A DNA stretch of 64,000 bases from Saccopteryx bilineata (Eukaryota; Chordata; Mammalia; Chiroptera; Emballonuridae), in assembly GCF_036850765.1 (NCBI RefSeq), contig NC_089492.1:203018276-203082275 (forward strand), read 5' to 3'. Shown in pieces: positions 11,459 through 22,099 of the stretch. How positions within the stretch are numbered: position 1 is the stretch's first letter; each line of letters opens with the position of its first letter. The position numbers and the translations under genes are program-made. Below the pieces are notes generated by a model. That model did no database searches. It was not told where the DNA came from and saw only the letters and a program-made list of their open reading frames with translations.

Positions 11459-11755
11459 CTCCGACTGATTGTTTTTTAATATTTCAATATCCTTTTTTAT
11501 ACTTGCTATTTCTTTATTTAGGTGTTTGTAATGACCATCCATTGTTGTTCTAAGATCCCTAAGCATTCTTACAATCATTATTTTGAACTCCGTATCCGAT
11601 AGTTTGGTTATTTCCATATCACTCAGTTCATCTCCTGGACGTTTCTCTTGTGGTTTCATTTGGATTGCACTTCTCTGTCTTCTCATTATGTCTCTGTGTT
11701 TTTTTTTTGTAGAGCTGGTTGAGTCTAGGCTTGGTGTTGTCTGCCTCCAGTTTTC

Positions 11756-12047
11756 TTTTTTTTTTTAGAAATTTTTATTAATGTTAATGGAGTGATATCA
11801 ATAAATCAGGGTACATATATTCAGAGAAAACATGTCCAGATTATCTTTTCATTCAATTATGTTGCATACCCATCACCCAAAGTCAGATTGTCCTCCATCA
11901 CCTTTTATCTAGTTTTCTTTGTGCCCCTCCCCCTCTCTTTCTTCCTTCCCGTGCCCCCCTACCTCCCACCCCCAGTAACCACCACACTCTTGTCCATGTC
12001 TTTATCTTGATAACATTATACAGAGTGAAATTAGTAAATCAGAAAAA
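11756..12047 (-). mobile_element. L1 fragment F (type 2) with 5' inversion
   Basis: 11756-12000 is an L1 3' UTR in minus orientation. 12001-12047 is upstream L1 sequence in plus orientation (CTTGATAACATTATACAGAG, then AAATCAGAAAA). The 10-base duplication TCCAGTTTTC flanks the whole at 11746-11755 and 12048-12057. A short inverted 5' segment within one duplication is the known signature of twin-primed L1 integration. The target is the 5' UTR of element A. Confidence 0.85.
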
Positions 12048-12278
12048 TCCAGTTTTCAATTGTGTTATTTCTAGGTCTTTTTGGGTTGGCATCAGCTATT
12101 ATTTGTAATCCACTTTTGGATTTGGGCCGCTTTGAAGTCTTGATTTGTTTGTTTTCTTAACAGGTGATAGTCTTGTTTACTAATCTCAGCAGGGGGCTTC
12201 CTTGAAACTGTATCCAGGAATGTGGTGGGTGTAACCTGAGCCTCTGAAGGCCTCTTCTACCAATTCGAGACCTTCAGA

Positions 12279-12420
12279 GTCTTTAGCTATACAATTATCA
12301 AAAATATAATAAAAATACTCAAGTTCTCTATGTTTAGAAAAATAAAAGGCAAACTCAAAATTATCTGCAGGAAATTGTCAATTACAAGATTACATATAAT
12401 GTATTTTAAAATGAGCCTAT
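12279..12420. other. Anonymous AT-rich flank of L1 A
   Basis: Pre-insertion sequence to the right of element A, beginning after its duplication. No gene or nameable repeat is seen. Confidence 0.5.
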
Positions 12421-12472
12421 TGTCCACCCTTGCAGAGGGGCAATGGTAATCTTCTCTTAATTGTTCCAACTC
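12421..12472 (-). pseudogene. U6 snRNA pseudogene fragment
   Basis: The minus strand reads TTGGAACAATTAAGAGAAG followed by ATTACCATTGCCCCTCTGCA, matching the central part of U6 snRNA (TTGGAACGATACAGAGAAG, ATTAGCATGGCCCCTGCGCA) with several substitutions. The U6 5' stem-loop and the 3' end are missing, so it cannot act in splicing. It abuts an L1 tail in the opposite orientation. Confidence 0.8.
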
Positions 12473-12655
12473 TGGGGGCTGGGAGGTAGTGGAGGAATGT
12501 ATAGGAGGGATACATGGCAATGACTGAAAACTTCACTTGGATAAGTTAAGACAATATGGTGTACAGAGATGTATTGTAGAATTGGGCACTCGAAATCTGC
12601 ATAATTATGTTAACCAGTGTCACTCTAATAAATTAAATTTAAAAATATAAATAAA
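12473..12655 (+). mobile_element. L1 3' end with A-rich tail, joined to the U6 fragment
   Basis: Plus-strand L1 3' UTR: a GGGAGGTAGTGGAGG region, then GTTAACCAGTGTCACTC and an AATAAATTAAATTT A-rich end. It directly abuts the U6 fragment, which runs the other way. I found no clear target-site duplication around the pair. Confidence 0.65.
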
Positions 12656-12793
12656 ACAAGCGTATTGAACTTCTAAAAACAAAATTCAAATAATTGATGA
12701 CAAACTCAAAGGTTGTGTTTAGAAGCATATTAGACCCAATTGAAGAAAAACTGATTGAGCTGGTTTATATATAAAAAACAATGTGAGAAGAGA

Positions 12794-12803
12794 CAAGATG
12801 GCG
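12794..12803 (+). promoter_or_regulatory. YY1-type site at the start of the L1 E 5' UTR
   Basis: CAAGATGGCG, about ten bases from the apparent element start. L1 5' UTRs commonly carry a YY1 site (core AAnATGGC) that sets the transcription start. The match is seen; occupancy is not known. Confidence 0.6.
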
Positions 12804-14125
12804 CTGGAGTAGGCGGATGTACCAGCATCTACCTCCCAGAACCAATGTGGATTACAAACTAATTTTATGAACTATCACCTAGAAAAACCAACTTTGGACT
12901 AAACTAAAAGGACTCTTCAACCCAGGAATGCTGAAGAAGCCACACAGAGACTGGTAGGAAAAGCGGAAACGCGGAGAGGGCTGCCCAGCTTCTCGAAGCA
13001 AACGGCAGCAGGGAGAGACTCGCGTGGCGGGAAGTGAGTTTAGCAGAGGGGAAAGTGTCCTGAGCCCCAGGAACAAAGCCCCTGCCTGCAGCCCCAGAGC
13101 CCAGAAGAAGCGTAAGGACAGTATTTAGCTGGAAACAATTCAAGATACTGTTTGTGAGAGAGTCTGATTTCTCAGACCCAGGATCCTTCTTAAAGGGACC
13201 ACACAGAACATCTCTCTCACAAACACTGACCCAGGGCTCCTGGGGACGGAGGGAGAGGGGAGAGAACCACAGTAACAGGAAGAGAGTGCAATCTAGGAGG
13301 CATAGGGACAAACATTTTGAGAGATAGCCACCCTAACCCCTGGGACGAGTCATTCCCCAAAGCTGAAGTGAATATTTCCCCCGGAAACAGCAATACCAGC
13401 AAAGGGAAGCAGGGGAGCAGCCAAACAAGCTCCGCCGCAGCATTCAGAGCAGAGTCGCATAGAAGGAGGGAGCTTTCGGGTCTACGGTAGTGAGTCTCAG
13501 GGTCCGAGTTGCAACGCCCCCACCCACGCAGCTGAGGGCGCACCGGAGAGCAGGCGGCAGCAGGAGACAAAAGCGCGGTTCTGCTGGCAGGGGCAGAAGC
13601 CGGCTGGCCACCAGTGGGCTCAGGTGTGAGTTCAATCTTGCCCGGCTAGGGAGAAGGGGGCATGCAAAAGCGGCCAAGCTCAGCTGCCGGCAGCCTGTAA
13701 TCCAGCCTCCAGGAGAAGGGCGGGAAACTCAGAAAGGGTAGAAACCAGCCCCGGAGCAAGGGCAGAGGAGCACATCCCTGCCCCGCCCGTGCAACCCAGG
13801 TTTGCGGTCTGACTTGGTAGCCGGCTCCTCCTGCGAGGGTGGAGCCAAAAGCCCAGAAGACGTGGAGTTCCAGTATGAAGCTGACCATGGGCACGCAGCC
13901 CTGCCTGGTGGTAGAGCCAAGGCTAGCAGCTGTTCCCTGAGTGGGATCATCCTGCAAAGGCAGGGGGAAAGCTCAGAAACAGGCAGAGACCCACAGCTGA
14001 GCAAAGGTGCTCGCCAGTGCCCTCAGGACCGAGCATAACGTCACACACGGGGGCGGGGCAAAGGCCAAGGCCACCAACCCTTGTGCACCCGAGCACATGA
14101 TTACAGCCACTCTCGAAAAGAGAAA

Positions 14126-15038
14126 ATGCGGAGGCAGTGAAATACAACACAAATAAACCAAGAGAAATCCCCAGAAAAGGACCTAAGTGAATCAGATATA
14201 ACCAAATTACCAGATGCAGAGTTTAAAATAATGATTGTTAGGATGCTCAAAGATATTAGAACAACCATAGATGGCCATTACGAAAACCTAAATAAAGAGA
14301 TAACAAATATAAAAAAGGACATTGAAATAATAAAAAAGAATCAGACAGAAATGAAAAATACAATATCTGAAATAAAGAATACAATGGAAGGAATTAAAAG
14401 CAGGATGGATGAAGCAGAGAATCGAATCAGTGAGTTAGAGGACACAATAAATAAAGGCACGGAAGCAGAGCAGGAAAAAGAAAAGAGACTCAAAAAGTCT
14501 GAGGAAACTCTAAGAGAGCTCTGTGACAACATGAAGAGAAATAACATCCACATCATAGGGGTTCCTGAAGAAGAAGAGAAAGAACAAGGGATAGAGACTT
14601 TGTTCAAACATATTATAGCAGAAAACTTCCCCCAATTAAGGCAGGAAAACATTTCACATGTTCAGGAAGCACAGAGAACTCCATTAAGGAGAAACCCAAA
14701 GAAACCAACACCAAGACACATCATAATTAAATTACCAAAGCCAAATGATAAAGAGAAAATATTAAAAGCTGCTAGAGAAAAAAAGACAATCACCTACAAA
14801 GGAGCCCCCATAAGGATGACTTCTGACTTCTCAACAGAAACACTTGAGGCCAGAAGGGAATGGCAAGAAATATTCAAAGTAATGCAGAACAAGAACCTAC
14901 AACCAAGACTACTTTATCCAGCAAGGCTATCATTTAAAATTGAAGGAGAAATAAAAAGCTTTACAGACAAAAAAAAAACTCAAGGATTTCACTGCAACCA
15001 AACCAAGGCTGCAAGAAATGCTAAGGGACCTGTTGTAA
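14126..15038 (+). pseudogene. L1 E ORF1 (type 1), stop at codon 5 and one frameshift
   Basis: The start at 14126 is chosen by comparison with G, which opens MRWQRNVTQMNQE. Here it reads MRRQ, then TGA at 14138, then NTTQINQEKSPEKD. The body is open from 14141: coiled coil (MDEAENRISELEDTINKGTE), RNA-recognition motif (NNIHIIGVPEEEE) and C-terminal domain (TPRHIIIKLPKPNDKEKIL, ITYKGAPIRMTSDFSTETLE). A run of nine A near 14970 shifts the frame. The span of 913 bases is 304 codons plus one base, consistent with a single-base insertion. The family role is RNA chaperone of the L1 particle. Confidence 0.87.
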
Positions 15039-15096
15039 ACAGATCAAAGGAAAAAAAGAATATAGCAAAAGAGAAAAACAGTTTTAAAGAAAAAAA

Positions 15097-18000
15097 AGGC
15101 AATAAACAATTACATATCAGTAATAACCTTAAATGTTAATGGATTAAATGATCCAATCAAGAGACATAGGTTAGCTGCATGGATAATAAAACAGGACCCA
15201 TACATATTCTGTCTACAAGAGACACACCTTAAATCAAAAGATGCACACAGACTGAAGATAAAAGGATGGAAAAAAATATTTCACGCAAATGGAAATGAAA
15301 AAAAAGCTGGGGTAGCAATACTTATATCAGACAAAATGGACTTTAGAACAAAGACCATAGTTAGAGATAAAGAAGGTCACTACATAATGATAAAGGGAGC
15401 AATCCAAAAGGAAGATATAACCATTATAAATATCTATGCACCTAATATAGGAGCACCTAAATATATAAAGCAGACTTTGATAGACTTAAAGGGCGAGATC
15501 AACAGCAATACTATAATAGTAGGAGATTTCAATACCCCATTAACATCATTAGATAGATCCTCAAGAAAGAAAATTAACAAAGAAACAGCAGACTTAAAGG
15601 ACATATTAGATCAACTTGATTTAATAGATATCTTCAGAACCTTTCACCCTAAAACAGCAGAATATACATTCTTTTCAAGTGCTCATGGTACATTCTCTAG
15701 AATAGACCACATGTTAGGGCACAAAAGCGGTCTCAAAAATTTAAGAAGATTGAAATCATATCGAGCACTTTCTCTGATCACAATGGCATTAAACTAGAAA
15801 TCAACCACAATAGAAAAATTGAAAAACATTCAAACACTTGGAAACTAAATAGCATGATATTAAACAATGAATGGGTTAACATTGAGATCAAAGAAGAAAT
15901 TAAAAATTCCTAGAAACAAACGATAATGAGCATACATCAACTCAAAATTTATGGGACACAGCAAAAGCAGTCCTGAGAGGGAAGTTTATAGCATTACAGG
16001 CATACCTCAAGAAGCTAGAAAAAGCTCAAATAAACAACTTAACCCTGCATCTAAAAGAACTAGAAAAAGAACAGCAAGTAAAGCCCAGAGCTAGTAAAAA
16101 GAAGGAAATAATAAAGATCAGAGCAGAAATAAATGACATAGAGGCTAAAGAAACAATACAGAGGATCAATGAAACCAGGAGCTGGTTCTTTGAAAAGGTA
16201 AACAAGATCGATGAACCTTTAACAAGACTCACCAAGAAAAAAAGAGAGAGGACTCAAATAAATAAAATTAGAAATGAGAGTGGAGAAATAACAACTGACA
16301 CAACAGAAATACAAAATATTGTAAGAAAATACTATGAAGAACTGTACGCCAAAAAACTAGACAACATAGTTGAAATGGACAAATTCCTTGAATCATATAA
16401 TCTTCCAAAAATCAATCTGGAAGAATCAGAAAACCTAAACAGACCAATTACAACAAATGAGATTGAAACAGCTATCAAAAAACTCCCAAAAAAGAAAAGT
16501 CCTGGGCCCGATGGCTTCACAAGTGAATTCTACCAAATATTCAAAGAAGAACTAACTCCTATCCTTCTCAAGCTATTTCAAAAAATTCAAGAGGAAGGAA
16601 GACTTCCAAACTCCTTTTATGAGGCGAGCATAATTCTGATTCCAAAACCAGGCAAAGACAACACAAAAAAAGAAAATTATAGGCCAATATCCCTGATGAA
16701 CTTAGATGTAAAAATCCTCAATAAAATATTAGCAAACCGGATCCAGCAATATATGGAAAAAATCATACACCATGATCAAGTAGGATTTATTCTTGGGAGG
16801 CAAGGCTGGTACAATATTCGCAAATCAATCAATGTGATTCATCACATAAACAAAAGAAAGGAGAAAAACCACATGATAATTTCAATAGATGCAGAAAAGC
16901 ATTTGATAAAGTCCAGCACCCATTCATGATCAAAACTCTCAGCAAAGTGGGAATACAGGGAACATACCTCAACATGATAAAGGCCATCTATGACAAACCC
17001 ACAACCAACATCATACTCAATGGGCAAAATTAAAAGCAATTCCCTTAAGATCAGGAACAAGGCACGGGTGCCCCCTTTCACCACTCTTATTCAACATAGT
17101 TCTGGAAGTCCTCGCCACAGCAATCAGACAAGAAAAAGAAATAAAAGGCATCGAAGTTGGAAAAGAAGAAGTAAAACTATCATTATTTGCAGATGACATG
17201 ATATTGTATATAGAAAGCCCTAAAGTCTCAGTCAAAAAACTACTAGACCTGATAAAAGAATTTGGCAAGGTGGCAGGATATAAAATCAATACTCAAAAAT
17301 CAGAGGCATTTTGATACACTAATAATGAACTGTCAGAAAGAGAAATCAGGGAATCAATCCCCTTTACCATTGCAACCAAAAAAATAAAGTACCTAAGAAT
17401 AAATCTAACCAAGGAGATTAAAGACTTGTACTCGGAAAATTATAAAACATTGATAAAAGAAATCAGGGAAGATACGAATAAATGAAGGCATATACTGTGC
17501 TCATGGTTAGGAAGAATAAACATCATTAAAATGTCTATATTACCCAAAGCAATTTATAAATTCAATGCAATACCAATGAAAATACCAATGACTTACTTCA
17601 AAGACATAGAACACATATTCCAAAAATTTATATGGAACCAAAAAAGAACACGAATAGTCTCACCAATCCTGAAAAGGAAGAAAAAAGCGGGAGGTATCAC
17701 ACTTCCAGATATCAAGTTATATTATAAGGCCATTGTACTCAAAACAGCATGGTACTGGCATAAAAACAGGCACATAGATCAATGGAACAGAACAGAGAAC
17801 TCAGAAATAAACCCACAGCTCTATGGACAACTGATATTTGACAAAGGAGGTAAGACAATACAATGGAGTAAAGACAGCCTCTTCAACAAATGGTGTTGGG
17901 AAAACTGGACAGCTACCCACAAAAAAATGAAACTAGACCACCAACTTACACCACTCACAAAAATGAACTCAAAATGGATAAAAGACTTGAATGTAAGCCG

Positions 18001-18884
18001 TGAAACCATAAGCATCTTAGAAGAAAACATAGGCAGTAAGCTCTCTGACATCTCTCGCAGCAATATATTTGCTGATTTGTCTCCACAGGCAAGTGAAATA
18101 AAAGACAGGATAAACAAATGGAACTTTATCAAACTAAAAAGCTTCTGTACAGCTAAAGACAATAAGAACAGAATAAAAAGACAAAATACACAATGGGAGA
18201 ATATATTTGACATAGCATCTGATAAGGGGTTAATAACTAAAATTTATAAAGAACTTATAAAACTTAATACTAGGAAGACAAATAATCCAATCCAAAAATG
18301 GGCAAAAGAAATGAATAGACACTTCTCCAAAGAGGACACACAGATGGCCAATAGGCATATAAAAAAATGTTCAACATCACTAATAATTAGAGAAATGCAA
18401 ATTAAAACCACAATGAGATATCACCTCACACCAGTCAGAATGGCGCTCATCAATAAAACAACACAGAATAAGTGCTGGCGAGGATGTGGAGAAAAGGGAA
18501 CCCTCCTGCACTGCTGGTGGGAATGCAGACTGGTGCAGCCACTGTGGAAAACAAACAGTATGGAGATTCCTCAAGAAATTAAAAATCGAACTGCCTTTTG
18601 ACCCAGCTATACCACTGTTATGAATATACCCCAAGAACTCCATAGCACTGTTTGAAAAGAAGAAATGCACCCCTATGTTTATGGCAGCATTGTTCACAAT
18701 AGCAAAGATTTGGAAACAGCCCAAGTGTCCATCAGAGGACGAGTGGATTAAAAAGCTTTGGTATATATATACTATGGAATACTACTCAGCCATAAGAAAT
18801 GATGACATCAGATCTTTTACAACAACATGGATGAGCCTTGATAACATTATACTGAGTGAAAGAAGTAAATCAGAAAAAAACTAA
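15097..18884 (+). pseudogene. L1 E ORF2 (type 1), several frameshifts and stops
   Basis: About 1262 codons, near the usual L1 ORF2 size. The ATG expected before AATAAACAATTACATATCAG is absent (AAAAGGCAATA). Endonuclease: IYAPNIGAPKYIKQT, GDFNTPLTSLDRSS and [17 protein letters not shown] at 15336-15797, then a frameshift before the SDH region. Reverse transcriptase: [19 protein letters not shown] and [10 protein letters not shown] at 16375-16929, and the intact FADD motif near 17190. The C-terminal domain is open for 356 codons (17531-18601) with the cysteine-rich [18 protein letters not shown]. The last 69 codons (18675-18884) lie in another frame. Confidence 0.87.
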
Positions 18885-19007
18885 GAACTATATGTTTCCA
18901 TACATAGGTGGGACATAAAGATGAGACTCAGAGACATGAACAACAGTGTGGGGGCTACAGGGTGGGGGGGAGGAGAGGGAGGGGGTTGGGGGAGGGGAGG
19001 GGCACAA

Positions 19008-19243
19008 AGATCATGGCTTTTCAGCATTTGCCATATTCCCCCCTTAATCTATAGACAGACAGCAAATATTTACGTATGGTGTTCCCACTATAAAGACTGC
19101 TGTCTTAGGGACAAATGCTGATAAACTATTTCAGCAGTTCCTCCTTCTTCAAAGACTTATATGTAAACATAGAGCTCCATGTTTCATAGGACATACTCAA
19201 GCTCACTCCATGCTCCCTGGAGCTTTAGCACAAGGGAATGCCC
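19008..19243 (+). pseudogene. ERV remnant: betaretrovirus-like RNase H to integrase boundary
   Basis: A conceptual read shows a TDSKY motif, as in the retroviral RNase H active-site region. After a frame change comes GHTQAHSMLPGALAQGN, the kind of sequence found where class II (betaretrovirus-like) RNase H meets integrase. Stops and a frameshift make it non-functional. It is cut off by L1 E on the left and a SINE on the right. Assignment rests on motif recognition only. Confidence 0.55.
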
Positions 19244-19246
19244 CCC

Positions 19247-19670
19247 CTTTTTTGTTTTTTGTTTGTTTGTTTGTTTGTTTGTTTTTTAGTATTTTTTCTT
19301 TTCTTTATTTATTTTTTGTATATTTCTGAGGATGGGGATGGGGAGGCAGTCAGACAGACTCCTGCATGTGCCTGACTGGGATCCACCTGGCATTCCTACC
19401 GGGGGGAATGCTCTGCCCAGCTGGGATGTTGCTCTGTTACAACCGGAGCCATTCTAGCGACTGGGACGGAGTCCATGGGGCCATCCTTAGTGCCCAGGGT
19501 GGATTTGCTCCAGTGGAGCCTTGGCTGTGGGCAGGAGGAGAGAGACCAAGAGGAAGGAGAGGGGGAGGAGTGGCGAGGTAGAAGGGCGCTTTTCCTGTGT
19601 GCTCTGGCTGGGAATTGAACCCGGGAATCCTGCACACCAGGCCAATGACTCCGACGGGTTTACCATATCA
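19247..19670 (-). mobile_element. Older VES-like SINE
   Basis: Minus-strand copy with a (GTTT)n-rich tail at 19250-19290, body at 19320-19600 and a decayed head at 19600-19670 (a GGGAATTGAACCCGG B-box complement is visible). More diverged than other copies, and no clear duplication. Confidence 0.7.
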
Positions 19671-19829
19671 TGCTTTTTACTTAAAAAAAAAATTACGTTT
19701 CTTTTGAATGCTGATGAACAGGAGACACCAAATCTTTTTCGCCTGCAAACTACTACCTTCTTTATTAGATCTAGCTAATAACACTGTTCTGTCTTTTTTC
19801 CAAATAGCTCCAGATATATGGAAAAGATT

Positions 19830-20560
19830 TATATAGGCGGATGGGGATCCTGAAACCCCTCAGCGAGATCTTCTGAGAATGGCTTTTAAGATACCTAGAG
19901 GCCGAAAAAGCCCAATAGAGATCAGGGGGAACTACCAGCTTTTAGGATACACCCTTAAAGGCTCCAACACCCCAAAGGGGTCTCATAGGATGCCATCTGG
20001 GTCCTGCTTCAATAGTGGAAAGGAAGGTCATTGAGCTAAAGCCTGCCAGGCTTACATGCCTCTGCTGTGAGGAAACAGGGACACTGGAAGGTGGGCTTCC
20101 CCCTCGCTCTCTAAGGGAGGGTTCAGTCTCTTCCAGCCCTGCTCCAGCCACCTATGACCTAACCTTGCCCAGAAAGCTGGGGTTTGCCACTGAAGGCTGA
20201 AGGTTCCCAGGGCCGTCGGCCCCATCTACGACACTGTGGACGAGCCTAGGGTATTTCTTCCAAGAAGCAGGTAAACTGATCGCATTCGCACAAGGGCCAC
20301 TTAACTATGTTTTGCCTGAATAGTCAGGTTTTTTATTCTTCCCTCAAAGATCTCTGTTGTGGGTGTTGATAGTCCTATTTTCTGCTGCTTTGCTTAATAT
20401 ATAGTGTTTCCTTTATCCCTCCTACCTCAATGCCCCACTCATATTTCAGGCTGGGACCTACTCTTAATTTAGAGCTCTCTTTCCTCCTTTTGCCAACTTG
20501 TATTATGAATTTACCTTTGACACCCAGCTTAGTATATCCCAAGGTTCTCTTTACCAGGCC
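19830..20560 (+). pseudogene. ERV remnant: gammaretrovirus-like gag nucleocapsid and protease
   Basis: Near 20010-20050 a decayed zinc knuckle is readable as CFNSGKEGH, then a stop, then AKAC, so the second cysteine of the knuckle is a serine here. Further on come a DEPRV segment (near 20235) and a VVGVD segment (20355-20370), in different frames, of the type seen in class I ERV protease; the aspartate of the active site is not visible. Several stops and frame changes are present. No env or LTR is attached. Confidence 0.5.
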
Positions 20561-20961
20561 ACAGTCACAGAGCTCCAGGGAAAAGCAACCTGGTCTCAAC
20601 TCTCCAGGCAGAGGAGAACAGAAGCTCCATATCCACGCATGCTGCAAATGGCTTTTTCCAGTCTACCTGAATCATTACCAGCTAGAAGCAGTGGTCATTG
20701 GGACTTGGACATGAGCTGCAAAGTATAGAATGGTGACAACAATTCCAGTGCCATGCGGACTTTTCCTGTGGGGAACTTTCCTGGACTCCTGCTCCCTGTG
20801 ACAGCTCCTAACAGACTGAACTGTGGTTGGGTTGCATTTTTCAGGGATTTGGCATGGTGATGGGGCCAAATTGGACTTGGGGAACATGTTAAGGACACTA
20901 CTCATTTATGGATTCTTGCTGTATTGGCCAAGAGTTTGCTTAAAGGCTCTTAATCACTGTA
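20561..20961. other. Unidentified sequence next to the ERV remnant
   Basis: Moderately GC-rich and without a convincing frame. It could be more decayed retroviral sequence or another old repeat; I do not recognise it. Confidence 0.4.
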
Positions 20962-21391
20962 AAAAAATATAGAGGACTGGATGAAGAAGATGGGGCACAT
21001 ATACACCATGGTATATTATTCAGCTAGGAGAAATGGTGACATCGGATCACTTATAGTGGAATGGTGGAGTCTTGGTAGCATTGTGCGGGGTGAAATAAGC
21101 GAATCAGAAAAAAACAGGAACTGCAGGAGTCCATACATTGGTGGGACATAAAAGCGAGACTAAGAGGCATGAACAGGAGTGTGGTGGCTATGGGGGGTGG
21201 GGGGAGGGAAGGAGAGAGAGGGGGAGGGGGAGGGGTACAGAGAGAACTGGATGGAGGGTGGCGGAGGACGATCTCTCTTCGGGTGATGGGTATGCAACAT
21301 AACTAAATGACAAGATAACCTGGAAATGTTTTCTTTGAATGTATGTACCCTGATTTATTGATGTCACCCCATTAAAATAAAAATTTATTTA
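20962..21391 (+). mobile_element. L1 type 2 3' end, 5'-truncated
   Basis: Plus-strand copy of the end of ORF2, a G-rich stretch at 21190-21235 (GGGGGAGGGGGAGGGG) and the terminal TGATTTATTGATGTCACCCC with an A-rich tail. No clear flanking duplication was found. Confidence 0.85.
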
Positions 21392-21688
21392 TAAAAAAAA
21401 GTGATTAGTGTGAAAGGTTGATAATAAAGAGGTTAGAGCAAGTGAACTAACCTAACAAACATGTAATCAGAAGTAGCAGCTAAGGAAAGGGAAATGAAAC
21501 AGAAGCAATGTTTGAAGATATAACATCAGAAATATCTACAAAACTTAAAAAATCATCCATGTGCTGATGTGCAATTTAATGAAATGTTTTGTTTTGTCTT
21601 GTTTTGTATTTTTTAACATGATTCTACTTCTGAGCAATCAAAGGATAATATTGGCATACAAAGGAGAATGTGTTAAAAGCATCTATAG

Positions 21689-22058
21689 GCCTTGGCCAGT
21701 TGACTCAGTGGTAGAGTGTCACACAGGCGTGTGGAAGTCCCGGGTTTGATTCCCAGTCAGGTTACACAGAAGAAGCTCCCATCTGCTTCTCCAATCTTTC
21801 CCCTCTTTTTTCTCTCTGTCTCTTTCTTCCCCTTTCTCAGCCAAGGCTCCACTGGAGCAAAGTTGGCCCAGGCACTGAGGATGGCACCATGACCTCTGCC
21901 TCAGGCACTAGTACAGCTTTGGTTGCAACAAAGCAGTGGCCCAGATGGGCAGAGCATCTCCCCCTACTTGGCTTGCCAGGCGGAACCTGGTCGGGTGCAT
22001 GCAGGAGTCTGTCTCTCTGCCTTTCTGTTTTTCACTTTAGAAAAATACAAAAAAAAAG
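21689..22058 (+). mobile_element. VES-like SINE
   Basis: Plus-strand copy with head GCCTTGGCCAGTTGACTCAG, B-box-like GGGTTTGATTCC and an A-rich tail. The duplication GCATCTATAG is at 21679-21688 and 22059-22068. Confidence 0.9.
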
Positions 22059-22099
22059 GCATCTATAGAGTAAGAACATATTTACTTCAAAACAAAAAA

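Larger units (their letters stand above)
6490..11686 (-). pseudogene. L1 A ORF1 (RNA-binding protein), split by L1 C and a SINE
   Basis: ORF1 encodes the trimeric RNA-binding chaperone of L1 particles. The N-terminus (MRRQRSAIQMKPQ) is read at 11686 downward. The coiled-coil region (MDRAEDRISELEDNLNKG) and the RNA-recognition segment (NNICIIGVPE) lie at 10679-11041. The C-terminal part resumes at 6858 and runs to about 6490. A SINE (11054-11458) interrupts the N-terminal coding region and L1 C (6858-10668) interrupts the C-terminal half. The same protein type is seen in elements E and G. Confidence 0.8.
397..12266 (-). mobile_element. L1 element A (type 1), split by six insertions
   Basis: Autonomous non-LTR retrotransposon on the minus strand. 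Its 3' UTR and short poly(A) lie at 397-695 and its 5' UTR at about 11690-12266. The 12-base duplication GAGACCTTCAGA stands at 385-396 and again at 12267-12278, so both ends of the original insertion are preserved. Six later insertions interrupt it, each with its own duplication: SINEs at 826-1019, 3032-3425 and 11054-11458, and L1 pieces at 4978-6340, 6858-10668 and 11756-12047. Removing these and their duplications leaves about 5.3 kb, close to a full L1. Both reading frames are broken, so it is dead. Confidence 0.9.
12784..19008 (+). mobile_element. L1 element E (type 1), nearly full length, lacking its last 3' bases
   Basis: 5' UTR 12784-14125, ORF1 14126-15038, ORF2 about 15097-18884, then about 120 bases of 3' UTR including a G-rich stretch (18959-19003). 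Compared with the L1 end at 20962-21391, it stops within the 3' UTR (after GGGGCACAAAGA) with no terminal section or poly(A), and retroviral sequence follows at once. The missing end could be a deletion or a recombination breakpoint. No duplication was found. Both ORFs are broken. It is the only long young L1 here on the plus strand. Confidence 0.88.

Noticed and set aside
12791..14200. A GC-rich, CpG-containing region that could be a gene promoter or CpG island
   Set aside because: It begins with an L1-type start and runs directly into L1 ORF1, so it is the L1 5' UTR.
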